NCBI RefSeq assembly: GCF_014898055.3 | Contig: NW_023604295.1 | Location: forward strand, 68,597,730 to 68,661,729 | Reading direction: 5' to 3' | Source of the DNA: Talpa occidentalis | Lineage: Eukaryota; Chordata; Mammalia; Eulipotyphla; Talpidae | Length of the DNA stretch: 64,000 nt | Shown here: positions 1 to 13,159 of the stretch, piece after piece | Position numbering within the stretch: position 1 is the first letter of the stretch | Layout: every line of letters starts with the position of its first letter | The notes under the pieces: generated by a model | Seen by the model: the letters and a program-made list of their open reading frames with translations, nothing else | The model's database searches: none | What the model was told of the DNA's origin: nothing | Translations under genes and position numbers: made by a program

Positions 1-2179
1 TTTAAAATGTCAAAATTGTGGACTGTCAGACTCTTTCTAGTAGGTGATCCATCTAGGTACACAGAAACATTTACTTCAGAGAGGTATGTCTGAACAGAAT
101 TTTTACTTTGAAAGGTGAAACCATTATCCAGCCACTTCATGCTCATCTTAAAACAAAGAGATGACATTAAGCTTCAGCTCTGTGTTTAATATGCCTGCAC
201 AGATACACTTTTCAAAATGCTTTAGAATGAAAATAGTGCTCCTGTCTCCACTATTTGATCCCATTTTCCTTCTGCAGAGTTCAACAGCATATTCATCCTG
301 TCAGAGCTTTGCCTTTCCACAGGCATCACAGTTTTCCCTGCTTATTCATGTCCAGAAATTATATGTTTTATCTCAGCAATTAAAGGAGATACTGTTTTAA
401 GAATCCCCCAACTGGTTTACTGTCTGGAAACTTTCACCCAGAGATGAGAGCAGCGGCCATTGGGCTCTTCCATTAGCGCAATGTTTGTTGCTCCATATGG
501 ATATCTTTTCTATCCTTTTCTTCCTACGCTGTATATTTTCTCCATCTAGGCTTCTAAAGAAAACTTCTCCAAAGAAAAAATGCTCATTATGAGTACACAG
601 AATTAATTTACCAACTGGTAAGGAGGTTTCCATGTGAGGGAACAGATTTTAGCTGAATCCCTTTTTAATGTTTGCTAGGCTGTACATCTGTCCATAATTA
701 TAATTCAGGATTCCCTTTCCAGCTCCCCACCCATATGAACACAAAGAATCATTCTCTTAGTTCCATTCTGATCTGTATCTCCTTGTCTACCAGTAAAACT
801 AAGAAGAAAAATTCAGGTAGCCAACAGCTCAATGTTTCTAAATGTTTCAATGCTGAATAACTGTGATAGTAAGCATACATGTGACTGCCAACTTTTTAGT
901 CTAACTGCATGTTTGCTATGAAGCAAAAAAGTACTTTTTTCTCCAATTTAATGTGATGAAAGTCTTCACTAGCTTTCAAATCATTCATCATCATGATATA
1001 AATATGTGACATGTATATTGTAAGATTGGAATATGTGCATATAATTTATATATTTTTAGTTCCATATTGTTTTTGAAAAAAATTAGGATATTATGCAATT
1101 CTTGTCCGCTTCATAATGCTACATTCTTCTATACACGCCGTACTTACTCTGTTAAATTTAGAACAAGATACTAATAATCCTACAGCAACTGAATTTATAC
1201 TTTGCACAATTATTAAATATTTGAAAGAGATGAAAGATGACTTTGAAATGATTGTTAGTGAAGAAAGGCTAACCTACCTGACTCAATTTGTCTCTCTCCC
1301 ATGATAAGCAAATCGACTGAAATGTAGAATCAATACCTAGGATCGAAAGTGACCCTGCATTCACCTATAGTCTCAGAATGAGGCAAACATCTAACTGAGC
1401 AACAAGGCTTGGACGTTTGGCTTGATGCAAGAGTCTGTATTATCTCTGTGTACAAGTTTCTGTCTCTGGATATTTTTGATGTTTACTATTGAAAATAAAG
1501 GCAGAGTGAAATGAAAGTAGATTTTGGACCTATTCTTAAAAGCTAGAAAGGCATATTTAATAGCTTACTACATTTCACTAGACCAAAACACACAGACATT
1601 TTAGCAATAATAGTCTCTATGATTATTAAAATTAAAAAATTGAAGCTTTCTTTTTATAATGGTTCTTACTACTTAACAATAAAATGTTTTGGATCCTATT
1701 CTGTGTCTATGGCACATTAGAGGTAGGTTATCTTGGAAACACAAAAAAGCAGTATCAAACCTTTCATCAGCATTCATTTCAATACATGTATGAACAAATA
1801 AACTATAACTCTCAAGTTATTTTTCTGGAATATCAAGTCAGCTGATTGATATTGCAAACATATAAACAAATACTTTTATCATACTTTACATTCTATTATG
1901 ATAATACTAGTTAAGGAGAATTTTATTTCTTTATATAGTCTTAAAGATGAAAATTGCTAGAAAAGCAAAATATAGAAGAGTGAAAATGTGGAAAGGTACA
2001 TAGTAGACAATTTCATTGAAAATAAGAATAGCAAAAGTAGATCATGAAGTAGTAATGAATTATTATAACAATTTATTCATACAAGTAGAAAGAAAATATC
2101 ATAAATGAATAAGTTAGAATATTGGCAAAATAATTGACTAAAACAAGGAAACATTCTACTAAGTAGGACAAAATATTTC

Positions 2180-2482
2180 CATACTATATATTCACAAGGG
2201 ACTGATAACCAAGATCTAAAAATAACTCATACAACTCAATAAAAAGAAAACAAACAACCCAATCAAAAAATGGGCAGAAGAGCTACGCAGGCACTTCTCC
2301 AGAGAAGACATCCAGATGGCCAACAGGCACATGAAAAAATGCTCATCATTACTTATTGTCAGGGGAATGCAAATCAAAATGTAATAATGAAAAACCACCT
2401 CACACCTGTGAGAATGACACATATCGGAAAGGCCAAAAACAATGAGTTGGTGAGGCTGTGGAGAAAAAGGAGAGTTCTATAA
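2180..2482 (+). mobile_element. L1 ORF2 3' fragment
   Basis: The plus strand reads L1 ORF2 C-terminal coding sequence: a segment about CACTTCTCCAGAGAAGACAT, ATGGCCAACAGGCACATGAA and CTCACACCTGTGAGAATG, characteristic of mammalian L1. It is truncated at both ends with frame damage. The apparent protein at 2270-2482 is out of frame with the original reading. Confidence 0.88.
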
Positions 2483-3180
2483 AGACCTTAGAACTCTGAC
2501 TGTAGAACTGACACTACAGAGATGAAAGGGAGAGAAAAAAGCAGGAGAGCACCACGTAGAGTGGGTGTTTTGGAGAAGGGCATGCTGTGGTAACAACACC
2601 TAAGGAAGAGATTCTATACCCCTAAACCATTTACAGCATTGAAAGCCAAGATTGCTTCAATTAAAAAAAAAAAAAAAAATCCTGGAAAGGTAATTATGGT
2701 AATAGAAAAAGTAAATTTGAAGAGATGGGGAATATCATGAACAACTTTCTGGGATAGTGTATCTAATTGTTATGATTATCTGAATCATCCCTGAGTTAGG
2801 TTCTGGGTGAAGTGGGTTCTCCAGTGAAGCTCTAATCAGACTTTCTGTTACTCTTTTCTATAATCTAGACCTGTCATAGTGCAACTACTGGTAGCAGATG
2901 CCACTTCACTCCTACTTTCAGTATTGTATTCCTTCCCAAATTTTAATGAAGGCTCTGATGCTGGAGATACTAAACAGTTCTAGCATTTCATCTCTGTCCA
3001 TTTTCCATTTGTATTTTGAAGAGTGTTATGAATTTCTCCAGCATGAATGTAAGGCCACGTAAAAGGCATTGGGAAGAAGTTGTAGGATTTAGGTGATATT
3101 GATACTATTGTTTCTTCACCATTCTTTTTCAAAATTTCCTAGGTAATTTATGTTTCTGATACTTTCAGAATGACATTTTT

Positions 3181-3446
3181 TAAAAAAAAAAATTTTAATT
3201 TATTTATTTATTCAAGCACTGGGTACAGTCAGAAGTGCGGGAGGGTGGGAGAATTCACCAGAGCCAGAGCAGGGAACAGAGCAGGAAGACTGATGAAATA
3301 CACTGCTTAGGGGAGCAGCGGGTGGCAGGAGAGGTCTGCACGCCAAGTGGGACCCTTGGCGGCGGCCGGGGATGGAACCAGCACTGCAGAGGCTGCGGGC
3401 AGCTTCACAGCCCAGTGCTCAACTCTTGCGCCACCAGGGGAGGCCC
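3181..3446 (-). repeat. tRNA-derived SINE, CpG-rich type
   Basis: Minus-strand copy ending on the plus strand with the GGGGAGGCCCC head complement. The A/T-rich tail is at the low-coordinate end. It is flanked by the direct repeat CAGAATGACATTTTT at 3166-3180 and 3447-3461, a clear target-site duplication. The body shares GGTACAGTCAGAAG with the other copies of this type. Confidence 0.92.
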
Positions 3447-4232
3447 CAGAATGACATTTTTAAAATAACAACTTGAGTTTCTTCCAACCACAGAGTAAAG
3501 TAAAAGTAACCTTACATTATTCATAATTCTCTACAGCTATTTCTTGTGAGATAAATAGGTATGCATTGTTTTACTGGAAGATGAAAATTTGAGTAGTCTT
3601 TGCTTGGCAAGAAAACATTTTATTCAAGCCTTTGAACTTGACTTTGCATTTGAGAAAAAGGGTGATTAGAACTTTTATACTGCCTCCCTATATTAATAAT
3701 TTGCTATATGTTGAATTTGTAGGGATCATATCTATTGCTGAGGTAGCAAGAATTAATAATGTATTTTAATAAAGGTAACCTAATTTATACTTCAGGTACC
3801 ATTCAGGAAAGACTACTGTGAGTAAGTTACATGTAACTCTTGGGTAAGTTTTATACCAGAGCATTGGACTGAGATTGCCCTTGGTGTCATAAAGCTCTGA
3901 GTAATATTTTAATAATAATAATCTGATTTATTCCATAACTCTGTACCTGGTATTGTGCCATCTATATCCATTAGGATGTACACCAATTGTTTATGAATAA
4001 TTCAGGAGTGTTTTTATTCTATTTTCAAATTCTAGACACCTGGATCACAGTCTTCCAGACTCTAACCATCTATATCATTGTACGTTCATCTTCTTATACC
4101 TCTTTTTCTATTTTGTAATTATTTGAACATTTAACTTATTTCCATGTTAAACTATAAACTTCTTGAGTGCTATTCACCTTTGTTCCAATAGTGCTTTGCA
4201 CTCAGTTGATGAGTATTAAATAGTGAAGGGAT

Positions 4233-4496
4233 TTTTTTAAAAGATTTATTTATTTGTACAAGAACTGGGGTGCAGGCCAGATGTGTGGGAGGGTGAGAGG
4301 ATTCACCAGAGACAGAGCAGGGAGCAGAACAGGCAGATGACAGAAAACACTGGTGAGGGGAGCAGTGGGCAAGACAGGAGAGGATACCGTGTCATGTGGG
4401 AATCTCCCTGGCTGGCCGGGAATCTAACCTGATCTGCAGAGGCTGCAGATAGCTTCATAGCACTGCTTTCAACCCACTGCGCCACCGGGGAGGCCC
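4233..4496 (-). repeat. tRNA-derived SINE, diverged type
   Basis: Minus-strand copy with the GTGCAGGCCAGATG tail signature of the more diverged type. TGAAGGGAT occurs at 4224-4232 and 4497-4505 as the target-site duplication. A short minus-strand reading frame here is simply SINE sequence. Confidence 0.9.
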
Positions 4497-7465
4497 TGAA
4501 GGGATATTTTCTTATTGATCCTAGTTTTTCAAACAGTAGAATCAGCAGAGGAACTGCTTAGCTGAAGTAATAAGCCATTCTAAATAAGTTAATAACATAC
4601 CGATGAAATCATGAGAATGACTTCAAAATTTTTATACAGAAGCAAACAACAAACAAAAAATTACTTTGCTCACAAGCTAAGGATAACTACGGCTGCCAAT
4701 TTAACATTAATGTTTGCATTGCTGAATATGTTAATGAAAAATGCTACTTTCTTAATGGAACCTCTGCAGTGAAAGTGTTTCATAAATATAATGTTTTATC
4801 CTACAGGCATTTGTATACTAAATTTTGTTAAGTCTTTCACTGCAGGTGAGTTTTAGGCAGGCAGTTTCAAATTGCAATCTCTAGTTGTAATGCTGAAATT
4901 CGCAAAGGTGTAATTAGGAGAAGAGGAAGACCCTCCAGTGTCCATAACACAAAATGTCATTCTGTTAACAATTAAATGTGATAACATTTAAATTATGCAG
5001 GCCTAGTGACACCCAAAGAATAAAATCTAACCATTAGGATGGCATCTAGATAGCAGATGATTTCACAGGAAAGTATGCAGACCTCCATCAAGTTAAGAAT
5101 CAATACAACCTAGGCAACTGTGGCAGTCAAAGACAACAGTCTCAGCTCATGAAAGGAGCTTCTCTGTTAGCACTATATTAAATTATCACAGCTAATGTAA
5201 AATCAACCTTGGTGTAAAAGATAAAAGGGTAAAGTTCTCACAAATGATGACTTATCACTCCATTCCAAAATGCATACAGCATTCATTATAGATCGAAATG
5301 CCACTCAAATTTCATCATTTAGTAGGGTTTTGAAACAGGCAAACCATTAACAGAAGAGAGTAGCTTTTTATATTTATACAACCAGTGACTAATGAAACAT
5401 TATGCCCTGTGTGCAAAGGGGGAAAAAAAAAAAAAACAACCTTTATTTTGTAATGAACCCAATTGAAGCCCTTTTTAAACACAGAGTAATATGGTTTCAC
5501 TGTTTCATCGAACCTCTCATTACGTGTGTCAATAATCCTAGGTAAACTACTGTTGAACTTCACAGCATTTATCTAGCAGCATGAATAGCATTAATCTATG
5601 GGGTGCCTTTGATGAATTGTAGTTCAAAAAGCAAAGCCAAAAATGACTTCTTACAAAGTGCTTAGAGACGTATTTATTAGAAACATGTCAACTGCCAACT
5701 ACCTAAATGTAGCTTGGCTATTTAGGAAATCATGTTGTTGGCTAGCTTGCAAACACTGGGAAAACACATGAATTTTCCCCTCTTGAATTACTTAAAAAAA
5801 TGAATGACATACTTTTTCTCTAAGTATATTATTTTTTTCTGTCACTTCCCTTATAATTCTCTACATTTTTATGTCATATTGCTTTTGATACAATGTCACA
5901 CACTATATAAACGCCCCCTGGTTCCTTGAAACTGAATGTGAGAATATCACTTAGAAAGTAAAGGGAATCAGACTTCACTTCACATACGTGACTGCAGGAT
6001 CTAAACGTTCAGGTCAGCATGAACTGAAAGCTACTCCAGGATTGTACTCTAAGGATCTAACTTATCTTCTTGACAAGGCATGGTTACAATATTCCTTTGG
6101 CAGTAAGCCTGGCCTGGGGTGTCTACAGGGCTTTACCACATTTAATTCTGATTTATCAGTCTACTCTGATTAGACTGATCTTTCCACAAAGTTGAAATTT
6201 GCACAATTCATGAGATGCTAGAAATCAATCTCTCAACTCCACTATCTTCAGGAAGTTTATATGTGAACTGTCTATTCACTGTGAGACTTCATTTTCTTCA
6301 ATAACAAAGTAGTAATAAGAATTGAAATACTGTATGCATTAAAGCAAGTTGAATATAGTAAAGTCTATGTGACTTAATATATCACCTTTTCTTCAATTTT
6401 GGCCTGCATCATAATGAAATAAATACCTTGGAAGAAAACACTAAGAGGATTAACTCATTCCCTAAAATTAAATCTCTTTACAGAAAATTGGATTTTGTCC
6501 CTTAAACTTTTTTTTTGGAATGATATAGAACTAACCTGTGCTCCTTATGGCATTTTAGTTAGATTCATGAGAGAGATATCACATGATCATACTCTTTCCA
6601 TGATTTTTAAAATTCATTGGCTTTAAGATAGCATTGTGTTTTACACAATACTCAGAATATTGTGATAGTGTATAGAACGTGATACTAGTCTTAGAAAAGT
6701 TTATCTTGGTGAAATATATGAGAAGAAATACAATATTTCTCTTGGAGATTCACAGTGCACTCTGAAATGGAAAATTAACTCTTAACTGTCCTGTCCAATT
6801 TTGTGCATCATGGCATTTGTCAGTCTCATCAAAGTGCATCTCCATCTATTCATACGTTAAAGCTACTTTTGTAAAGACCTATTGTGGTTTTGAGTAGTTA
6901 GGAAAAACAAATTCTCTTTAGTTGTGGGTAAAGACATTTCCTTTTGCCATTTTCTTATATTTACTAAAATTGTAAAACTAGGATAGAGGAGAAAAAATAT
7001 GTGTTTCAAATTAAGGTTCATAATAAATTAGTGTGGTTATCATGAATAATGTACAGCTTTCTGTGCTACATCTTTAAAAAGTTATAGGATTATAATGTAT
7101 ATTTTTATGATAATACACCAAAATTAACTTAATGATTGTGATTTATAACTAAAGCATTTTTTGTAAAATTTAAAGAAAACCACTAATGTCATTTACCAAT
7201 AAAAGTTGTACAACATATTTGCAGTAAAGAAAACATTTTTCAAAAATAACTTATTTTTATTATATGTTGCAATTTTACTTTATTAATTTAACTGGAATAT
7301 ATTAATTATGGATCTTGGTGATATCTAAACTTATGAGAAGTTCTTCTGAAAGAAAAAGAGAACCTGGTGAATTTTGGTCTAAAGATTTGAAAGATTTTAA
7401 TAAATATAAACAGTTTTTTAGGTCATTCTTCCCTTCGTGTATAATGATGATAAAAATGTACTCAC

Positions 7466-7644
7466 CGTGTACAATGAGAACATACTCTGCACTGCTTTGG
7501 CCAATGGTGTTTGTGGCTTCGCATCGATAAGTACCATTATCCGTTTTATTCAGGAAAAGAATGTTTAGCTCCCTACCACTCACAACCATTCGATCAGGAT
7601 CTGGTAATTCTCCGCCATCCTTTGTCCACAAAACAGGTTCTGGC
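7466..7644 (-). CDS. CADM2: CADM2 exon E: second half of Ig domain 3
   Basis: This 179-base exon reads (L)PEPVLWTKDGGELPDPDR, then MVVSGRELNILFLNKTDNGT, then YRCEATNTIGQSSAEYVLIV, then H(D). The acceptor CCAATAG lies above 7644 and the donor GTGAGTAC below 7466. It holds the core Trp (VLWT) and the D-x-G-x-Y-x-C motif (DNGTYRC) that complete Ig3. NKT and NGT are potential N-glycosylation sites. The open frame extends upstream into the intron through a Met-Phe-Lys-Ser run, but that Met is intronic and not a start. The next exon would begin the Thr-rich stalk, which is alternatively spliced in CADM2. I found no sequence for it between here and the left edge. Confidence 0.96.
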
Positions 7645-8104
7645 CTATTGGATTTAAACATACATATAGATAGGTAAAGAAGAAAGATCGTATATTCTGT
7701 GACTTAAGTAAATCAAGCAATTAATAAATATTTCAGACTGATTTTGCCCATAATCATGTGTTAACCTCTATAAAGTACCAAAAGAACCATCGCACACTCA
7801 CTGAGAATATATGGAGGTAGGGCAAATGTAATTTAATTTTATTTGTTTAACTGAATAGACACAAAAAGACTAATCTGTTGAGTTATAGCAATCACTAAAT
7901 CACTAATCACTAATGGCCTGGGTCATGTGACCCTGATTATCCTGCTAATGGTCCATATTTTCTACTATCTGGATATCTGCCCTTCACTATTAGAACAACC
8001 TTTCTCAGAGGTATTTGGAATTAAACTTTAGCAGTTGAGGCTTCCACTGTGGCACAGCTTTACCTAAAACCACTAGAACTCACCTTCACTATAACTCTCA
8101 AGTT

Positions 8105-8425
8105 ATTTTTCTCCCCAGTTTTATTGACATGTAATTAACATAAAATAATGCTGTAATATTTTATGGTGTATAGCATAATGTTGATATATATCATAATGAT
8201 ATATATATATCATATATCATAATATATATATATATCATAATTTTGATATATATATTTAAATGATTACCACCATAAGTTTGGTTAACATCCATTATCTTCC
8301 ACTGTTACAATTTTTTCTTGTTATGAGAACTTTTAAGATCTAATCTTTTAGTAATTTTCAAATATAGAATACAGATTTGTTAACTATAGTCACTACATTG
8401 TACATTACATCCCCATATTTAACCA
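8105..8425 (+). mobile_element. Old L1-related 3' region with AT microsatellite
   Basis: The stretch contains TTTTATTGACATGTAATTAA, a long (AT)n/ATATATC stretch at 8185-8245, AATGATTACCACCATAAG and TTAACTATAGTCACTACATT. These words belong to old mammalian L1 3' regions as I recall them. Family and exact borders are uncertain. Confidence 0.6.
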
Positions 8426-8439
8426 AGAAAAATGACAAA

Positions 8440-9212
8440 AAGGCACCTAAATTAGAAAGAAAAAAATAAGACTGTCTTTATTTTGCAGATGACATTATAT
8501 TAAATAAAACTTAAAGAATTAAAAAGAAAACAAAGTGTGAGAACTAATGAGCCAATTCTATAAAGCTGCAAGATAAAAAAAAATCAACTATAAAAATCAG
8601 TTGTATTTTTATACAACAACAACTAGCTATCAGAAATAGAAACTCTGAAAACAAACCCATTTATAATTGTATCAATAGGAATAAAATATACAGGAAAAAA
8701 AATTTAACCAAAGACATGGTAGATGTATGCACTGAAAACTATAAGATATCACTGAAAGAAATTGAAGAGGACACATATAAATGGAAAGATAATCTGTGCG
8801 TATGGATTGGAAGAACTAATATTATTATAATATTCATTGTACTCAAAGCAATATATAGATACAAAGCAATCTCTACCAAATTCCAATGGCATTTTTCACA
8901 GAAATAGGAAAAGCAATCCTGCAACTTACATGGAACCACAAAGACCCTAAACAGCTAAACAATCTTTTGCATATCATCCGGGAATGGTAAACCTAAACTA
9001 TCATGTCACACCTGTTAGGATATTAAAAAAGCTCCTCAAAAAATTAGTAATAGAACTATCATTGGTTCAGTAATTCCACTCCTGGATACCTATAACAAAG
9101 TTACTATCTCATAAGTTTATCTGTGCCCCCATGGGCATTAAAACATAATTTACAATATTTAAGACATATACTATCTCAGTATCCATTGATAGATGAATGG
9201 CTTAAAAAAAAG
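8440..9212 (+). mobile_element. L1 ORF2 fragment, 5' part of a split element
   Basis: Degenerate L1 reverse-transcriptase-region sequence. It includes TTTTGCAGATGACATTATAT, CACTGAAAACTATAAGATAT, GAAATTGAAGAGGACACA and, further on, TAATTCCACTCCTGGATACC. A later L1 3' end at 9225-9494 splits the element, which resumes at 9507. Confidence 0.85.
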
Positions 9213-9224
9213 TCTCACATACAG

Positions 9225-9494
9225 CAGGAATTTAGAAAACCAAAATAAGAGATCACGAAAAAGACTAATCATACAAAGTAAAAATCAAACTCAACAAGCA
9301 ACTATACACCAGAGACACACTAAGGGGGGATGGGAGGGAGGGAGGGGTGGCAGGGAGAGGAAGGACTAGAGTCAAAATAAGGGGGGGCGTGCAATTGTAT
9401 GGGAAATATAACCAAAATGAAAATGCATACATTGTGCAAAGATGAAAAAAGATGTAAGAATTATATAAAATAACATATTTAAATAAAAAAAAAT
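9225..9494 (+). mobile_element. L1 3' end nested in an older L1
   Basis: A 3'-UTR-type sequence with AGTAAAAATCAAACTCAACA, a G-rich tract at 9323-9360, GTCAAAATAAGG, GCAATTGTATGGGAAATATA and an A-rich tail. It is flanked by TCTCACATACAG at 9213-9224 and 9495-9506. The same 3' end appears at 62278-62521. Confidence 0.85.
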
Positions 9495-9506
9495 TCTCAC
9501 ATACAG

Positions 9507-9700
9507 ACACCACCACGAAGGAACATTATTTGACCATAAAAAAGAACAAAATACTGTCATTTGAAGCAACATAGTTGACACTTGAGGGCCGTGTTTTAAA
9601 TAAAACAAGTCAAAGGGAAAAAGACAAATACTATATGGTATAATTAATATATGAAATCTAATCACAATACACCCCCCCAAAAAAAAAGTCTGAACTGAAT
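9507..9700 (+). mobile_element. L1 ORF2 fragment, 3' part of the split element
   Basis: Resumes the older L1 after the nested insertion: AACATTATTTGACCATAAAA, AAGAACAAAATACTGTCATT, then a CAAATACTATATGGTATAAT word and GAAATCTAATCAC, the usual end of L1 ORF2 and start of its 3' UTR. Confidence 0.82.
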
Positions 9701-12245
9701 TCATGGGAACAGACAGTTCTCTTTTAATCAAAACTTAGAACTCCAATTCCAAAACTGACCTTTAGGGAAAAAGGATAAGTAAATCATTAATGTCTGTCTT
9801 CTGTCTTTGGATATCAATCTTTTATAATTATTAATGAAAGGAAATGTTTTTAGTAATATCGGTAATCACATGCTGATAATGGTATTTATCTTATGTTTTC
9901 TACAATCCTCACATGAACATTTTGATTGCTATAATTTTTAAAAATTGAATACACATTAGAATACAGAAGATTAGCAATGTGCTCATGCCTGGGTTTGACT
10001 CTATAGTTAATATTTCAGCTAATACCTCTCGCTTTCTAACACAAGGAATCAATTCTCTAGTTCTTCTATGTCAAAATGTTCTAATTCAAACATGTTATCA
10101 TACCATTGGAAATAATTTTCTAAAAAGCTTTATTCATTTAATTTTATGAAAACGGAGTGTTTTCCTATAAATACAAATGAAAACTTAGACCATTATAAGG
10201 AAAACATATGACTATGGTAGCTCTGTTAAGATGAAGATATCTTTTCTGACAAAATTTTATAAAATGGAGATAAAAGTTTTGAACCAAATAATAATAAATA
10301 TTGGAAACAGCATCAAAGCAATATTATGAAATAATATTATGAATCACTTAATTTAATTAGTAAAAATACTTGAAGAAAGCCAAGATGAGAGAAAGATTTT
10401 ATTAAGACTATATCCATGAAACCTCTCAAAGAGCATTCTATTAAGATAATGAAAAATCTAGTAACACAAAAAAGGGTAAATACAAAAAAAATCCAATTAT
10501 ATAGAGAATTCAATCTCAAAGGATCTTTACTAAAAGCTAAACCACTGATATTTCTCAACTTGCTTCACATACCCCAAATATGTTATTTTTTTGTTAATTT
10601 TACTAATTCTGATTTTAAAACTGATACTCTGGATAATCTTGTTCTATGCACATCATTAACATAATTTGAAGAGCAAAGCTATAAAATAAAATATAACTTG
10701 GTACACACATACCTGAAATAGCAGAAGTTGTATCCTTTCTACAAATCACATCAGGCGCTATTAAAGTAGCACTTATATTAAGGATAATTTGATTTTTAAA
10801 AGACACATCCTTAAAATAGCACTATATATAAATGCTTTATTATATTGAGACAATATATTTTTAATGTATAAGTTGAAATTTTTAGACACATATAGATATC
10901 ATTATAAGCCTGTACCACACATTTCCATATACTCAAAATTACATGCCCAACTGTCATAATTTTTCTGTCCTTATGTTCAGTCACATCTTAAAACATATGA
11001 CTCTGTGAATATGTAATTAAGTTTTGGTATAAATTTTTTTATTGTGTATATAGAAATGAAGTTAAAATAATATTCAAACTGTCAGTTTGTACTCAAACAT
11101 TTTTTTTCTAAAAAATATTTCCTTTTTAAAGGAAATATTGAAAGAAAAAACCTGTGAATATATGGATAACAGGAGATTGTAGTAGCATATATCACTGGTG
11201 ACACTAACATTGCAGGATTCTTGATCCTACTCTCGATGGTAAACTTTCAAGGTAGCAAAGAGTTTGTTAGTATCATAAGATGCAATTTTAATGAAATGGA
11301 GGTTAGAGTTTATGCATCAATTATAAATAGCCTATACATATTCCAATTAGTGCTTAAAATGTTCAAGTTTCTTAATATCACCATAAAAATATTAAGTGGT
11401 TTAGCAAATCTTGATACAATTTGTGTTTCATCTTAATAAAGAGGGCCCCTAGGCTTTCTCTAATTGGAACCCAGGAATGATTGAGTTTCTTGTTGCAAAT
11501 GAATAACACTCTTCCCTGCTGTTCAGGCAACCAAAGGAGATCATTTAAAAAGTGGCTGTAGTCTACAATTTCCATGTGATAAGGCTGAAAAAAAAAATAG
11601 AAGCTACAGGAGTAACAGGACAGGGACACAGCATCAGACATGAGATAACACTAGTACTCTACAGCGAGAACATTAATATAGTCAATCTAGAGGATTCTGG
11701 CTTGAAAAGTTCAAATAAGAGTTTGGAAATCTTCGTAAGATGAAATTTGAGCTATTCTTTTGCCTACCAAATATGTAGGGTAAAAAGAGGTTTGATTTTC
11801 CTATGCACTAAGGACATTTTGCAGTAGTTTCTTCCTAGGGTGAAAGAAAAGAACAAGAGGATAAAAATGAAATAAAGAAATCAAATAGGCTAGTGTATAT
11901 ATAACCTCTTGTATTATAATGTCTTGATGAAGTTGTTTTCTTTTATCTTAATATATTTTTTAAAATTTTCTGTTATTCAGTGTTTTGCTTTATACATAGC
12001 TAATAAGAGATTCTCAGATATTTTTAACAACTCCTTATTTATAGTGTTGGAAGGAATTATCAAAGCTCTTTCAGACCACCATTCTTTAATATCGTGCATC
12101 AGACACAATCCTGATAACTCATTCCCACTGAAACTAGTAAGTCATTGGGACATTTTTCTGTAAAATTTTGCAACTGTAACAGTTCTGCTAATTCTCCCAA
12201 CTGTGTATGGGACCATCCACTCATTAGACATTAATGAGACTAGAA

Positions 12246-12375
12246 CCTTACCTTCTAGCCCCTAAGCCTCAACCTCTCTTCTTCTCTTGCTTCATTAATA
12301 ATGAAAAAAAAGGACCTTAACGTCTAGCTCTCAAGCCCTCACCCTTTCTTCCTCTTTTGCTTCATTAATGAAAAC
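12246..12375. repeat. Imperfect tandem duplication, unit about 69 bases
   Basis: CCTTACCTTCTAGCCCCTAA at 12246 recurs as CCTTAACGTCTAGCTCTCAA at 12315. Both copies end with TTTTGC or TCTTGC then TTCATTAAT and an A-run, at 12291 and 12361. It is followed by an (AAAC)n run. Confidence 0.8.
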
Positions 12376-12875
12376 AAACAAACAAACAAACAAAAAAAAA
12401 ACAACAACTAGAGAGTTAATTTATGGAAAATTAATTCCTACACTACAGGTCTCCTTGCACAAATGGACAGCAGTGAAAGCTGTTCCAAATTTTGGAATGG
12501 ATACATTCTCTAGTATCTTCCTTTCCTAAATGACTGTATCTACTTTGGTTTCTTTAGGGTCTTTTCCTTTATAAGCACAATATATGTTCAGTGCTAATAC
12601 TAAAATAAATCATATGAAAATGAAACTTATCTTTCCTAGATGAAAGGAAAAAAAAGTCACTGTAATGGGATTCAAGTAAACATCTTGTTCTAACTCAAAG
12701 AAAATATAAACATCTATATTTGTTTTCATATAAGACAAAGAGGAAATTTACATTTAATGATTTGGTGTCTCGAGTACTTAATGTGGCACCTCAAGATGAC
12801 TACTGCCTTGAAATTAGTTAAGAAATTCTAGAGGTGGCATAAGTGATTCAAGTTTTTACACCAGGGAGGTTTTTA

Positions 12876-13159
12876 TTTTTTAAGATTTATTTATTTTTTA
12901 TTTGTTTATACAAGCACTGGGTACAGTCAGAAGCGCGGGAGGGTGAGAGAATTCACCAGAGCCAGAGCGGGGAGCAGAACAGGCAGAAGGACCGAAGTAC
13001 ACTGCTGAGGGGAGCAGCGGGCGGCAGGAGAGGTCTGCGCGCCATGTGGGACCCTCCTTCGGTGGTAGCTTGGGAGCAGCTGGGGATCAAACCGACGCTG
13101 CAGAGGCTGCGGGCCGCTTCGCAACCCAGCGCTCAACCGCTGCGCAGCGGGGGAGGTCC
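12876..13159 (-). repeat. tRNA-derived SINE, CpG-rich type
   Basis: Minus-strand copy with many intact CpGs. It is flanked by CCAGGGAGGTTTTT at 12861 and the near-identical CCAGGGAGATTTTT at 13160, taken as the target-site duplication. It produces apparent reading frames on both strands that are not genes. Confidence 0.9.

Larger units (their letters stand above)
1..7465 (-). other. CADM2: CADM2 intron downstream of exon E (partial)
   Basis: At least 7.5 kb. It contains an L1 ORF2 3' fragment at 2180-2482 and two minus-strand SINEs at 3181-3446 and 4233-4496. The stretch 4510-7290 is notably free of recent repeats. No stalk or transmembrane exon of CADM2 is visible, so this intron must continue past the window edge. 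Confidence 0.8.

Noticed and set aside
1..7465. Stalk or transmembrane exon of CADM2 downstream of exon E
   Set aside because: I looked on the minus strand for a Thr-rich stalk or a sequence coding NALAGQNGPDHALIGG and saw none. The intron must extend beyond the window.
7302..7661. Treating the 119-residue minus-strand frame as a stand-alone protein
   Set aside because: Its first residues and its C-terminal 50 or so are intronic. Only the part between the AG acceptor at 7645-7646 and the GT donor at 7464-7465 is coding.
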